Part shown: positions 41,392 through 51,113 of the stretch, one piece after another | How the letters are laid out: each line of letters starts with the position of its first letter | Numbering within the stretch: the first letter of the stretch is position 1 | Assembly (NCBI GenBank): GCA_040752895.1 | Contig: JBFMHN010000005.1 | Coordinates: 62,001 to 126,000, forward strand | DNA length: 64,000 nt | Source: Pseudomonadota bacterium | GTDB taxonomy: Bacteria; Pseudomonadota; Alphaproteobacteria; GCA-2746255 | Direction: 5' to 3' | The notes under the pieces: model-generated | The model's input: only the letters and a program-made list of their open reading frames with translations | Told to the model about the DNA's origin: nothing | Database searches by the model: none | Made by a program: the position numbers and the translations under genes

Positions 41392-41621
41392 ACCGTCCAC
41401 TGACGGTCGAAGGATGGCAGGTCTGGGATCTCGCCAAAAAGCTCACAGGGCAGCTGCGCGCCGTCCCCGGTGCGGTCCTCGGCCTCGACATGACGGCCGC
41501 TCTCGCCTGCGCGCACGCGCTTGGAGTGGACACCCTCGTCTGCGCGGAACTGCTGCCCGAGGTGGAGGGCATGATGGTGCGCGGGCTGAACGCGCAAATC
41601 AGGACTGATCAAGATGGCTGA
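40954..41621 (+). CDS. Tail assembly chaperone, -1 frameshift fusion (gpGT-like)
   Basis: Ribosomes that slip back one base on A-AAA-AAC (41292-41298) continue in the -1 frame to 41621, giving about 222 residues. The extension reads RLRALAEWHFSGGDQYC, a Cys-rich stretch CRSCRGTCSECP, then a helical domain (WDLAKKLTGQLRAVPGAVLG, ACAHALGVDTLVCAELLPEV). It has no plausible independent start. The stop overlaps the tape-measure ATG by eight bases. This is the lambda G/GT design. Confidence 0.82.
41292..41337 (+). promoter_or_regulatory. Programmed -1 frameshift signal with hairpin
   Basis: The heptamer A-AAA-AAC lies at 41292-41298 in the correct frame. Seven bases later CGCCCTCGC (41306-41314) can pair with GCGGGGGCG (41329-41337), nine pairs with one G-U, around a 14-base loop. 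A slippery heptamer, a 5-9 base spacer and a stem are the standard elements of such sites. Confidence 0.82.
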
Positions 41622-44103
41622 GAAACGCGTCTCCGTTCGCCTTGCCGTGGTCGGAGGGCGCGAGGTCCGTGCTGAACTGCAGGGCATCGGCGATGCCGGC
41701 GAGCAAGGGTTTCGTCGGCTATCGCGGGAGATGGACGCTGCGAACAGCCGTGTCGCGGCCTTTTATCGGCGCGTGCAGATCGCGGCCGCCGCCGCAGCGA
41801 CCGCCTTCGCCGCGGGCGCTGCGGCCATGATCCGCTCCGGCCTTCAGGTCGTTGACGCACAGGCCAAGCTCGCCCAGTCGCTCGGGACCACCGTCGAGAG
41901 CATTCAGGTTCTCGAACGAGCCGGCGAATTGGCCGGCGTGTCGATGTCCGGCATCGAGCAGGCGACCAAGGACCTCACCCGCCGCCTCAGCCAGGCGGCC
42001 GCCGGGACCGGTCCTGCCGTCGCGGCGCTCGAACGGCTCGGGCTCTCGGCCTCGGCCTTGCTTGCCCTGCCGCTAGATGAGCGTGTCGGTCGTATCAATC
42101 AGGCGATTGAAGACTTCGTGCCCGCGGCTGAGCGTGCAGCGGTCGCCGGGCAGCTGTTCGGGGAGGAAGGCAGCATCGCCATCTCCCGGATCGACACGGC
42201 GACCCTCCGGCAGGCGACACAGGACGTTCGCGATTTCGGCGTGGTCGTGTCCGAGCAGGACGCCGATCAGATCGAGCGGACGAACGATGCGATCTCTCGC
42301 CTTAGTCTGATCTGGCGCGGGCTGTCGAACCAACTCGCCGTTGCCGCCGCCCCGGCCCTCGAAGCCGTCGCCGACGCGCTGGCGGCGATCTCGCGCACCA
42401 CCGGTCCGCTTGGTCAGGCGATCCGGCTCCTGTTCGACAACATCGGTCGCCTCGCCTCGATTGCCGCGGCCTTCGCCGCTTTCATCGCAGGGCGCTGGGT
42501 CGCCGGCATGGTTGTGGCCGCCGCCTCGGTGCGCGGCCTCGCCACCGCGCTGGTCTTTCTGCGCGGCGCGTTGATCCGAACCGGGATCGGCGCGCTCGTC
42601 GTTGCGGCGGGCGAACTGATCTACCAGTTCAGTCGCCTGGTGCAGGCGACCGGCGGCTTCGGCGCTGCGCTCGGCCTGCTGGGTGACGTGGCAGCCGAGG
42701 TCTGGGACAGGATCGGACTGCTGGCCGGCGTCCTGAAAGCGCGCATCGACGCCGCCTGGAGCGGCATTCAAGCGAGCATCGCCGACGCGCTGCAGGCGTC
42801 GCTCGAGGCCGTCGTCGCCTTCGGCAATCGCACCATCGGGACGTTTCAGGGCGCTTTCGATGCAATGGTCGTCATCTGGGGCAACCTGCCTCGGGCCATC
42901 GGCGATCTGACGATCCAAGCGGCGAACGCGCTGATCGCCGGGCTGGAGTCGATGCTGAACGGTGCGGTCGACGGCATCAACGCGCTCCTCGAAGGCGTCA
43001 ATGCGGGTCTGGCGGCGATCGGCATCGAGCGGGCCATCGAGCTGGTGCCGGACGTCGATCTCGGCCGGATCGAGAACGAGTTTGCGGGTGCCGCGAGCCA
43101 GGCTGGCAACGCCGCGCGTGATGCCTTCGCCGCTGCGTTCGAGACGGACACCTTCGCGGCACCGGATTTCGGTCTGTCGGCTTTCGCCGAGGATGCGCGC
43201 GCTGCCGCCGACAGTGCGCGAGAGACGGCGACGGCGCTGGGAGAGCTGGCAGGCGCGCCCCTCGCGTCAATCGCGGCGCTCCGGGAGGCCATGGCGGGCG
43301 CGAACACCGAGATCGACAATGCGGCCGGGGCGACCGACCGCCTCGATGAAGCCTTCGCAGCCATCGGCGGCGCCGGGGGCGATGCCGCAGGAGACGGCGA
43401 GGGCTCGGCCGGTTCCGCCGCACGCGCCGCGGAAGCAAGCCGCGCCGCTGGTGAGGCGGCGGCAACGGCGGCCACGCAGGCGGCAACCGGCTGGGCGGCC
43501 GTTCGCGAGGAGCTGTCCCGCTATGCCAGCGAGGCGATGGACTGGGGCAAGGGTCTCGGCAGCGCTCTCACCAGCGCCTTTCGCAGCGCCGAGGACGCCA
43601 TCGCCAGCTTCGTGACCGGCGGCAAGATCGACTTCAAGGCGCTCGCCGACAGCATCCTCGCCGACATCACCCGCATCGCGGTTCGTTCCGCGATCCTCGG
43701 GCCTCTAGCCAATGCACTTGGCGGAGGCAGCGGCGGACTGCTCGGCGGCTTGTTCGGCGGCGGAGGCGGGCTGTTTGCCGGCATCTTCCATCAAGGCGGC
43801 GTCGCCGGGGGGCCCGCTCAGCAGCGGCTCGTCCCGGCATTCGCTTTTGCGGGTGCGCCGCGCTTCCACGACGGCGGTCTCGCGGGGCTTCGTGCCGACG
43901 AGGTGCCCGCGATCCTGCAGCGTGGTGAGATGGTGCTGTCACGGGCTCAGCTCGCCGCGATCGGCGCCGCACGCGAAACCCGTCCACCGGTCAACGTGGT
44001 GATGAACATCTCCACCCCGGATGCTGGCAGCTTTCGCTACGCCCAGGGGCAGATCGCCGCCGACGCCGCCCGCGCCATGGAGCGGGCCCGACGTAATCTC
44101 TGA
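41614..44103 (+). CDS. Tail tape measure protein
   Basis: An 829-residue protein that sets tail length. It is rich in Ala, with long helices, hydrophobic segments (residues 45-75, 280-340) and a Gly-rich C-terminal part (GGGSGGLLGGLFGGGGGLFA), ending in a conserved GEMVLSRAQLAAIG-like lambda C-domain. Residues 60-200 match tape-measure repeats (SLGTTVESIQVLERAGELAG). Predicted tail length from this size is roughly 120 nm by the usual 1.5 angstrom per residue rule, an inference. Confidence 0.9.
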   Translation: MAEKRVSVRLAVVGGREVRAELQGIGDAGEQGFRRLSREMDAANSRVAAFYRRVQIAAAAAATAFAAGAAAMIRSGLQVVDAQAKLAQSLGTTVESIQVLERAGELAGVSMSGIEQATKDLTRRLSQAAAGTGPAVAALERLGLSASALLALPLDERVGRINQAIEDFVPAAERAAVAGQLFGEEGSIAISRIDTATLRQATQDVRDFGVVVSEQDADQIERTNDAISRLSLIWRGLSNQLAVAAAPALEAVADALAAISRTTGPLGQAIRLLFDNIGRLASIAAAFAAFIAGRWVAGMVVAAASVRGLATALVFLRGALIRTGIGALVVAAGELIYQFSRLVQATGGFGAALGLLGDVAAEVWDRIGLLAGVLKARIDAAWSGIQASIADALQASLEAVVAFGNRTIGTFQGAFDAMVVIWGNLPRAIGDLTIQAANALIAGLESMLNGAVDGINALLEGVNAGLAAIGIERAIELVPDVDLGRIENEFAGAASQAGNAARDAFAAAFETDTFAAPDFGLSAFAEDARAAADSARETATALGELAGAPLASIAALREAMAGANTEIDNAAGATDRLDEAFAAIGGAGGDAAGDGEGSAGSAARAAEASRAAGEAAATAATQAATGWAAVREELSRYASEAMDWGKGLGSALTSAFRSAEDAIASFVTGGKIDFKALADSILADITRIAVRSAILGPLANALGGGSGGLLGGLFGGGGGLFAGIFHQGGVAGGPAQQRLVPAFAFAGAPRFHDGGLAGLRADEVPAILQRGEMVLSRAQLAAIGAARETRPPVNVVMNISTPDAGSFRYAQGQIAADAARAMERARRNL

Positions 44104-44130
44104 ACTGGGCAATCTCTGACGGATCGACAG

Positions 44131-44733
44131 ATGAGCGGCTTTCACGAAGTTCAGTTCCCGCCGGACATCTCCTACGGGGCGTCTGGCGGCCCCGGCTACT
44201 CGACCACCGTGGTGACGACGGTTTCGGGACACGAGCGGCGCAACGCGAACTGGGCCGCCGCGCGGGGCAAATGGAACGTGGCGCACGGCCTGAAGAAACG
44301 CGATCAGGTGGCCGCCCTCATCGCCTTCTTTCGCGCGCGACGCGGGCGAGCCTACGGCTTCCGCTTCAAGGACTGGACCGACTACCAGGCGCTGGCCCAG
44401 CTGATCGGGCAAGGCGACGGCGCGAGCAAGACGTTCCAGCTCGTGAAGACCTACGCCAGCGGCGGCGAGGTCGAGACCCGGGTCATCACCAAGCCCGTTC
44501 CCGGAACGGTGAAGATCTACCGCAACGGCGTCGAGGCGGTCTCTGGCTGGAGCGTCAACACGGCGACCGGGCTCGTGACCTTCACCGTCGCCCCCGCATC
44601 CGGCGTCCAAGTGACGGCGGACTTCGAGTTCGACGTGCCCGTCCGCTTCGACAGCGATCAGATGGACCTCACCATCGAAACCTATCAGCTCGGCAGTTGG
44701 GGCCAGATCCCGGTGCTGGAGATCAGACCATGA
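44131..44733 (+). CDS. Distal tail protein, DUF2460 (RcGTA gp12-like)
   Basis: A 200-residue protein: FHEVQFPPDISYGASGGPGY, RGRAYGFRFKDWTDYQA and MDLTIETYQLGSWGQIPVLE are the DUF2460 hallmarks. In the Rhodobacter gene transfer agent this is the distal tail subunit, followed by the same three genes as here. ATGA overlap with the next gene. Confidence 0.92.
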   Translation: MSGFHEVQFPPDISYGASGGPGYSTTVVTTVSGHERRNANWAAARGKWNVAHGLKKRDQVAALIAFFRARRGRAYGFRFKDWTDYQALAQLIGQGDGASKTFQLVKTYASGGEVETRVITKPVPGTVKIYRNGVEAVSGWSVNTATGLVTFTVAPASGVQVTADFEFDVPVRFDSDQMDLTIETYQLGSWGQIPVLEIRP

Positions 44734-45791
44734 AATCGACTTCGGCAGCCCTCGCGGCGCACCTCGCCGGACCGGTGACGACACTCGCCACCTGCTGGCG
44801 CATCTCGCGCGTTGACGGCAAGGAGTTCTTCTTCACCGACCACGACCGGGATCTGTCGTTCGAGGGCAACGTCTACAAGGCGAGTTCCGGCTATTCGCGC
44901 ACGGCCATTGCCAACGATGCGAGCCTGAGCGTCGACAATCTCGACGTCGAGGGCGTCTTCGACAGCGCGTCGATCACCGAGGAAGAGCTGCGCGCGGGTC
45001 TCTTCGACCAGGCCGAGGTGCGGATTTTCCTGGTCAACTGGGCGGACCCCGCCATGGGCGCTCTTCGGATGCGCCGCGGCTGGTTCGGCGAGGTCGTTCT
45101 GACCGAGCAGGGCATTTTCCGGACCGAACTGCGTGGCATGACCCAAGCGCTGCAGCAACGCGTCGGCGAACTCTACAGCCCCGAATGCCGCGCCGATCTC
45201 GGAGATCACCGCTGCAAGGTGCCGGTCAATCCGCCAGAAATCGCCCGGTCGACGGCGTACTCCGTCGGTGACGTGGTGCGCGTGCGTACGGGAATGGGAA
45301 CCGGCTCGCAGATGTTCGAGAACCGCGTCTATCGGTGCGTGACCGATGGAACGACCGCATCCGAGCCACCGAGCTTCGACACCAATGTCGGCGCGCAAAC
45401 CACCGATGGCGGTGCGGTGTTCGAGGCCGAGGAAGCCTGGAGCCGGTCGGGCATCGTGACGGCAGTCACCGACCGGGCCGTCTTCAACGCCACGCTCGAT
45501 GAACCGCGAGCGGCCGACGGTTGGTTTGCTGGCGGCGTGCTGACCTGGGAGACCGGCGCCAATGCCGGTCGCTCCATCGAGGTCAAGGGCTGGACCCAAG
45601 GCAGCGGGCGGATCGAGCTGTTCCTGCCGATGGGATACGCGATCGAGCCCGGCGACGCCTTCCGCGTTCATCCCGGCTGCGACAAGCGGTTCGACACCTG
45701 CATCGACCGCTTCACCAACGTCCTGAACTTTCGAGGCGAACCCTACGTGCCGGGCCAGGACGCCATGATGAGTTATCCCGATGCACGCTGA
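44730..45791 (+). CDS. Tail hub adaptor, DUF2163 (RcGTA gp13-like)
   Basis: A 353-residue protein with WRISRVDGKEFFFTDHDRDL, RRGWFGEVVLTEQGIFRTEL and the Cys-containing YSPECRADLGDHRCKV...HPGCDKRFDTCIDRF, the DUF2163 iron-sulfur-like pattern. It connects the distal tail ring to the hub. The start at 44730 overlaps DUF2460; the upstream open frame is antiparallel to no signal. Confidence 0.92.
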   Translation: MKSTSAALAAHLAGPVTTLATCWRISRVDGKEFFFTDHDRDLSFEGNVYKASSGYSRTAIANDASLSVDNLDVEGVFDSASITEEELRAGLFDQAEVRIFLVNWADPAMGALRMRRGWFGEVVLTEQGIFRTELRGMTQALQQRVGELYSPECRADLGDHRCKVPVNPPEIARSTAYSVGDVVRVRTGMGTGSQMFENRVYRCVTDGTTASEPPSFDTNVGAQTTDGGAVFEAEEAWSRSGIVTAVTDRAVFNATLDEPRAADGWFAGGVLTWETGANAGRSIEVKGWTQGSGRIELFLPMGYAIEPGDAFRVHPGCDKRFDTCIDRFTNVLNFRGEPYVPGQDAMMSYPDAR

Positions 45792-46245
45792 CCGCCCACC
45801 ATCAGCGACCGCCACCGCGATCGGGGATCTGGCCGATGCGATCGTCGCCGAGGCCCGGACCTGGCTGGGTGTTCCCTGGCGACACCAGGGGCGAAGCCGC
45901 GCCGGTGTTGATTGCGCGGGGCTCGTGGTCCTTGTCGCGCGGGCGCTCGAACTCGCCGACCACGACAGCACGGCCTATGGGCGCCGCGCGCAGGGACAGG
46001 GCTTCGTCGAGCACTTTCGCGGGCACATGGACGGCATTGCTGTCACACAAGCGAAGCCCGGTGACGTCCTCGTCTTCGCTGATCAGGCTTATCCCTGCCA
46101 TTGCGGCTTTCTGACGGAACGGCTCGGACGGCTGCATCTCCTGCACGCGCACGCCACGCGCAGGCAGGTGATCGAGGAACCCTATGTCGGCGAATGGCCG
46201 GCCAAGATCAAGTTCGCATTTCGCTTTCGCTCTCTCGGATCCTGA
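45781..46245 (+). CDS. NlpC/P60 peptidoglycan peptidase (RcGTA gp14-like)
   Basis: A 154-residue cell-wall peptidase carried by the tail tip. The catalytic Cys is in GVDCAGLVVLVARAL and the His in CHCGFLTE, with W at GVPWRHQG. It helps the tail cross the wall of the target cell. It overlaps the DUF2163 gene by 11 bases. Confidence 0.9.
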   Translation: MHADRPPSATATAIGDLADAIVAEARTWLGVPWRHQGRSRAGVDCAGLVVLVARALELADHDSTAYGRRAQGQGFVEHFRGHMDGIAVTQAKPGDVLVFADQAYPCHCGFLTERLGRLHLLHAHATRRQVIEEPYVGEWPAKIKFAFRFRSLGS

Positions 46246-46311
46246 CCTCGGGACTTTGTGTGTCGCGTTCTCGGACGCGAAACCGGTCCCCACTTTCGCT
46301 GAGAACGCTCA

Positions 46312-49300
46312 ATGGCCATCCTCGTCGCAGTGGGCGGAGCCGCGCTCGGCTCCGCGGTCGGCCTCGGCTGGCAAGCCGGCTGGCTCGTCGGCTCGGTGGT
46401 CGGCAGCCTCTTGTTTCCCGCCAAGGGGCAGAACGTCACCACCGAGGGACCGCGCCTCGGTGACCTGACCGTCTCCTCGTCCGCCTATGGCGCAGCGATC
46501 GCCATCGGCTACGGCACCTTGCGCATGGCCGGCAACATGATCTGGTCCTCCGGCATTCGCGAGCAGCAGAACGTCACCCGGACCCGCTCGGGCGGCAAGG
46601 GCGGCGGCGGAGCCACCCAGACCTCGGTCACATATTCGTACTTCGCGTCCTTCGCCCTCAGCTTCGGCGAAGGGCCGGCCGAGGACGTGCTTCGGATCTG
46701 GGCGGACGGCAAACTCATCTACGACAAGACCGGCGCAAGCCCCGACGTCGCCAAACCCGATCTCAAGTTCCGGTTCCATTCCGGGGCGGAGGATCAGCTG
46801 GCCGATCCGCTGATCGAAACGCACGTCGGCGCAGGCCGTGCGCCCGCCCATCGGGGTCTCGCCACCATCGTCTTCGAAGATCTGGCGCTCGCGGACTTCG
46901 GCAACCGCATCCCCAACATCACGGCTGAGATCACCTACCAGCGGGCGGCTCAGCAGCCCTACCAGCTGCTCGATTTCATCACGACGGGCGAAGGCGGATA
47001 TTTCGGCACCTACCAGATCGACGATCTGGCCGTCGATTGGCGCCGCGGATACGGCTACTTCCTGGACAGCGACGTCAACGCCGCCGAGGCCGGGATCCGC
47101 CGCTTCAGCCTGCGGACCATGAAAGAAGACCACCAGGCGCGGATGACGGACATCACGGCCGTCGCGCCGAACAACTTCCCGAGCACGCTGTTCTGTGGCG
47201 AGGACGGTCACCTCTATGTCGTGACCGGATCGAGCAACTCACGCCCGATCCTGCGCATCGAACCGAATGCCCTCAAGGAAGTCGGCCGCTTCGGCTCCAC
47301 CAGCAACGGCCTGACCAACTCGACCCTGCGGTTCGTCGCCACGACGTGGATGGGGATGCTTTCAGCCTACGGCCCCTCTGGCCGCGTCGACTTCGTTCTC
47401 ACCGGATCGCTCTTCGACGATGTCGGACTCATCCGTGCCGACACCATGGGCTATGTCTGGGGCGCCGGGCAGAGCGTCACCGAACCTCGCGTTCGGGGCG
47501 TCATTGGTGGTGAGGTCGGCGAAGGCTTCGGGGATGGCTGGATCCTCGGCAGCGGGACGAGCACGAACCATGGAAGCCTCGGCCTCTATCGCCTGCGGGT
47601 CTCCGCGCTGGCAGAGTACGACGGCCTCACCGGCCAATCCCTCGGCGTCACCTTCGAGAAGGTTGCCACCTTCTCGCCGTCGGATGTCGAGAGCGGCGCC
47701 ACCGGCTTCTACGGCAGCGCGGGCGGGCTCACCTATGACGCGACCGACGACAGCGTCATCTTTCAGGCGCGCATCTCGAACGGGGGATCGCCCGGCGCCA
47801 TCTATACGCTGAAATGGCGCAGCGACACCGGTATCGTCTGGAAGACGGTCGTTCCGATCCAGATCAACTACGAAGGGCCCTACTACGGTCAGTGCCGCCT
47901 GCGCGGGCAGCGTTGGACGCTGATGCGGGGCACGCGCGTCATCCAGCTGGACACCGCCACAGGCGCTCTCGTTCTCAATGAGATCTGGCCGGGTGCGGTC
48001 AGCGAAGGCGGTGCTCAGGTTTACGATGCCGTCACCGACACGCATCTGGTCCGCGGCAGCCAGGGCTGGGCGAAGCTCTTCCTCAATCGCGGCGGCGGTG
48101 GTGGAGAGACGCTCTCCGGCATCGTCTCCGACCTTTGCGCCCGTGCCGGCCTTGGTCTGTCCGACATAGACGTCGCCGATCTCGGGGCGACGGTTCCCGG
48201 CTATGTCATCGGGCGGCAGACCACCGTGCGGGGCGCCATCGAGCCGCTGGCACAGGCCTATTTCTTCGACGCTGCGGAAAGCGACGATGCGCTGCGGTTC
48301 CGGACGCGGGGACGACCGCCCGCCGCGACCATCGACGCGGATCTTCTGCTGCCGCTGGATGAGCGGACCGGCGAAAGCTGGCGTGAGCGTCGCACGCAAG
48401 AGGTCGAGCTGCCGGAACGCGTCAGCGTCGTCTACATGGATCGCGGCGCCGACTACCAGCAGGGCACGCAGAGCGAAAAACGCACATCCCTGCCGCTGCC
48501 GACCATGCATTCGCGCAACCAGTCCAGCGTAGAGCTAGCCCTTGCGCTGGACGCGACGACGGCCAAGCAGATCGCCGCCAAGACGCTCTACAGCGCATGG
48601 ATCGAACGCAGCGCGTACGAAGCAGAACTACCGGCCGACTGGCTGCGCCTCGATCCGACCGATGTCGTGGACGTGCTCTTCGAGTCGGGCTCGACCTTCC
48701 GGACCCGCATCACCCGTCTCGATGTCGGGGCCGATTTCTCGCTCGCGGTGAAGGGAGTCTCTGAAGCTGCCGCCACCTACGTCTCCAACGTGGCTGCCGA
48801 TGGCGGCTCCGGAAAACCGGTACAGCTCGTCGGCAGTCAGGCCGCGACGCGGCTGATCCTGCCGGACCTTCCGCTGCTGCGCGATACCGATGACACCGGC
48901 GGGTCGGGGTCGCGGATCTATTACCTCATGGGCGGCTTTGGAGGCCCGGGCTGGCCCGGTGCCTCTCTCTACCGGAGCGCCGACGGCACGGCGTGGGCTC
49001 AGGTGGGGCGATCCCTGAGCGAGGCGGCCTGGGGCGCCACGGCGACCCCCCTTGGCACGCCCACGTCCCCGTTCGCGACCGATGAGACGAACAGCCTCAC
49101 GGTGTTCATGACCACCGGCGGTGAACGGCTGGAGAGCGTCACACAGGACTCGATGCTCAGCGGCGCCAACGCGGCCCTCGTCCTCAAGGCCAACGGCGAG
49201 CCCGAGATCATCCAGTTCCGCGACGTGACGCTGAACCCGGACGGCTCATACACCCTGTCCGGGCTTTTGCGCGGCCGACGTGGCTCTGATGTCTTCGTGG

Positions 49301-49815
49301 AGGGGCACGAGGCCGGCGAGTTGTTTGTCCTCCTCGACCCCGACGATGTCGAGACCATGGTCACATCGCTCGGCGATCTCGATCTACCCCGGTCCTGGAG
49401 AGCGGTCGGCTTCGGCACGATCTTCGAGGATGCCGAGACGCTGGTCGTCAGTCACTCAGGGAATGACCTCAAGCCCTACGCGCCTTGGAACGTGCAGGCG
49501 GCTCTGACCGGGAATCCGGTCAACATCAGTCTCTCCTGGGTCCGGCGGACCCGGATCGGTGGCGAGTTGAAGGACGGCACCGGCCTCGTGCCGATCGGCG
49601 AGACCTCCGAGGTCTACGAGGTCGACATCCTCTCCGCCCCGGGCGGAGTGGTGAAGCGGACGCTCACCGCGACGAGCCCGAGCGTCGTCTACGCCAATGC
49701 CGACATCCTCGCCGACTTCGGTGCGGTCCCGTCGTCCCTGACCGTCGCCGTCTTCCAGATCAGCGCCGTCGCGGGCCGCGGCTTCCCGCGCACCGTCACT
49801 TTGGAGATCAACTGA
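46312..49815 (+). CDS. Tail hub / baseplate protein (RcGTA gp15-like)
   Basis: A 1167-residue tail-tip protein. The N-terminus has hydrophobic Gly-rich helices (AALGSAVGLGWQAGWLVG) and AYGAAIAIGYGTLRMAGNM, then SYFASFALSFGEGPAEDVLR, followed by a middle beta region that replaces the GTA TIM-barrel, a Phage-tail_3 domain near 650-850, and a C-terminal part with LRGRRGSDVFVEGHEAGELF. It forms the tip spike and binds receptor-related fibres. Confidence 0.88.
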   Translation: MAILVAVGGAALGSAVGLGWQAGWLVGSVVGSLLFPAKGQNVTTEGPRLGDLTVSSSAYGAAIAIGYGTLRMAGNMIWSSGIREQQNVTRTRSGGKGGGGATQTSVTYSYFASFALSFGEGPAEDVLRIWADGKLIYDKTGASPDVAKPDLKFRFHSGAEDQLADPLIETHVGAGRAPAHRGLATIVFEDLALADFGNRIPNITAEITYQRAAQQPYQLLDFITTGEGGYFGTYQIDDLAVDWRRGYGYFLDSDVNAAEAGIRRFSLRTMKEDHQARMTDITAVAPNNFPSTLFCGEDGHLYVVTGSSNSRPILRIEPNALKEVGRFGSTSNGLTNSTLRFVATTWMGMLSAYGPSGRVDFVLTGSLFDDVGLIRADTMGYVWGAGQSVTEPRVRGVIGGEVGEGFGDGWILGSGTSTNHGSLGLYRLRVSALAEYDGLTGQSLGVTFEKVATFSPSDVESGATGFYGSAGGLTYDATDDSVIFQARISNGGSPGAIYTLKWRSDTGIVWKTVVPIQINYEGPYYGQCRLRGQRWTLMRGTRVIQLDTATGALVLNEIWPGAVSEGGAQVYDAVTDTHLVRGSQGWAKLFLNRGGGGGETLSGIVSDLCARAGLGLSDIDVADLGATVPGYVIGRQTTVRGAIEPLAQAYFFDAAESDDALRFRTRGRPPAATIDADLLLPLDERTGESWRERRTQEVELPERVSVVYMDRGADYQQGTQSEKRTSLPLPTMHSRNQSSVELALALDATTAKQIAAKTLYSAWIERSAYEAELPADWLRLDPTDVVDVLFESGSTFRTRITRLDVGADFSLAVKGVSEAAATYVSNVAADGGSGKPVQLVGSQAATRLILPDLPLLRDTDDTGGSGSRIYYLMGGFGGPGWPGASLYRSADGTAWAQVGRSLSEAAWGATATPLGTPTSPFATDETNSLTVFMTTGGERLESVTQDSMLSGANAALVLKANGEPEIIQFRDVTLNPDGSYTLSGLLRGRRGSDVFVEGHEAGELFVLLDPDDVETMVTSLGDLDLPRSWRAVGFGTIFEDAETLVVSHSGNDLKPYAPWNVQAALTGNPVNISLSWVRRTRIGGELKDGTGLVPIGETSEVYEVDILSAPGGVVKRTLTATSPSVVYANADILADFGAVPSSLTVAVFQISAVAGRGFPRTVTLEIN

Positions 49816-51095
49816 TGCCCAGCCCCAATCTGGCCGTGACCCATGTCGCGGCCGCCCAGAACCAGAAAGAGGTCACGATCAACGACGCGGTCGATGCCCT
49901 CGACAACGCCATGAACCGGGCACTGTCGGTGGCGATGGCCGACGCCAACCTGACGCTGACTGGCACCCAAGCCAACCGGAACGGCCTCATCATCCTCACC
50001 GGTACGCTGACGGCATCGCGGACCCTGACGCTGCCCGCCAATCACCGGCGGCTCGCAATCCGAAACGCGTGCCAAGGCGGCCATGACGTCCGTGCCAAAT
50101 ATGCAGGCTCCGGCGCGGAGGTCGTCATCGCCCCTAGCGCGACGGTGCTGGTTCAAGGCAATGGCGGCGATCTCTACGGGGTGGGCGGCGGCGCTGGCGC
50201 GCTGGGTGATCTCACCGACGTTTCCATCGCCGGCGCCGCCAATGGCGACGTGCTCCAGTTCGATGGAGCCGCGTGGGGCGCCACAGGTGTCGCCATCTTC
50301 AACCGCGCTCTGCTGCCCTTCCGGGGCGCGCTGCTGCGACGCTCGACCAATTTCAGCGTCGCGACGACCGGCGTTTACGTCGCCGTGCCATGGCAAAGCG
50401 TCGAGTACGACAGCGACGCATTCTGGGATGCGGGCCAGCCCTCCCGCCTGACCATTCCCGCCGGGGTGACGAAGGTCCGGATCGTGGGCAACATCGAGTG
50501 GCAGACCTCGCCGACCAGTCAGCTGGTCGAGGTGCGCAAGAACGGAAACAGCGTGCCGGGCGGCGGCGCCGTCATCGTCCGCGGCGACAGCGGCTACTCC
50601 AACCAGATGCGCAATCTGTCGAGCGCCGTCCTGCCGGTGTCGGCGGGTGATTGGTTCGAGCTGGCCGTCTATGTCGGCACGGCCGGGGAGCTGCGCGGCC
50701 TCGAGCGCACGTGGCTGGCGATCGAGGTTGTCGAGACTGCGGATGCGGCCGATCCCCCGGCCGACATCAGCGGCTACAAGGCCGGGCAGCCGGCCGCGGA
50801 CGAGGTGATCGTGCGGGTGCCGGTGGCGCGACGCACCCGGCTGAAGATTGATCTTGCCGGTAGCCATGCCAGCGCCGAGGCGGCGGCAACCGCCCAGACG
50901 GACTTCGACATTCGGGTCGATGGCGTGAGCAGCGCCGCCATGCGCTTCGCCGCCGCCAGCACGAGCGGCACCTTCATCGCCGCCAGCGAAACCGTGCTGG
51001 AGCCCGGCCAGGTGCTCAGCGTGGTCGCGCCTTCGACGCCCGACGCCACGCTCGCCGGGATCGGGTTCACGCTGGCCGGCTCGCTTGTCCTCTGA
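49815..51095 (+). CDS. Tail fibre / receptor-binding protein
   Basis: A 426-residue protein. The N-terminus (MPSPNLAVTHVAAAQNQKEV, DAVDALDNAM) is of the DUF2793 attachment type found after hub genes. A beta-rich middle and a C1q/TNF-like C-terminal half (RSTNFSVATTGVYVAVPWQS, GNIEWQTSPTSQLVEVRKNG) suggest a trimeric receptor-binding knob. It begins one base inside the hub stop. Confidence 0.75.
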   Translation: MPSPNLAVTHVAAAQNQKEVTINDAVDALDNAMNRALSVAMADANLTLTGTQANRNGLIILTGTLTASRTLTLPANHRRLAIRNACQGGHDVRAKYAGSGAEVVIAPSATVLVQGNGGDLYGVGGGAGALGDLTDVSIAGAANGDVLQFDGAAWGATGVAIFNRALLPFRGALLRRSTNFSVATTGVYVAVPWQSVEYDSDAFWDAGQPSRLTIPAGVTKVRIVGNIEWQTSPTSQLVEVRKNGNSVPGGGAVIVRGDSGYSNQMRNLSSAVLPVSAGDWFELAVYVGTAGELRGLERTWLAIEVVETADAADPPADISGYKAGQPAADEVIVRVPVARRTRLKIDLAGSHASAEAAATAQTDFDIRVDGVSSAAMRFAAASTSGTFIAASETVLEPGQVLSVVAPSTPDATLAGIGFTLAGSLVL

Positions 51096-51113
51096 TCACT
51101 CCCGAATTGCGTC

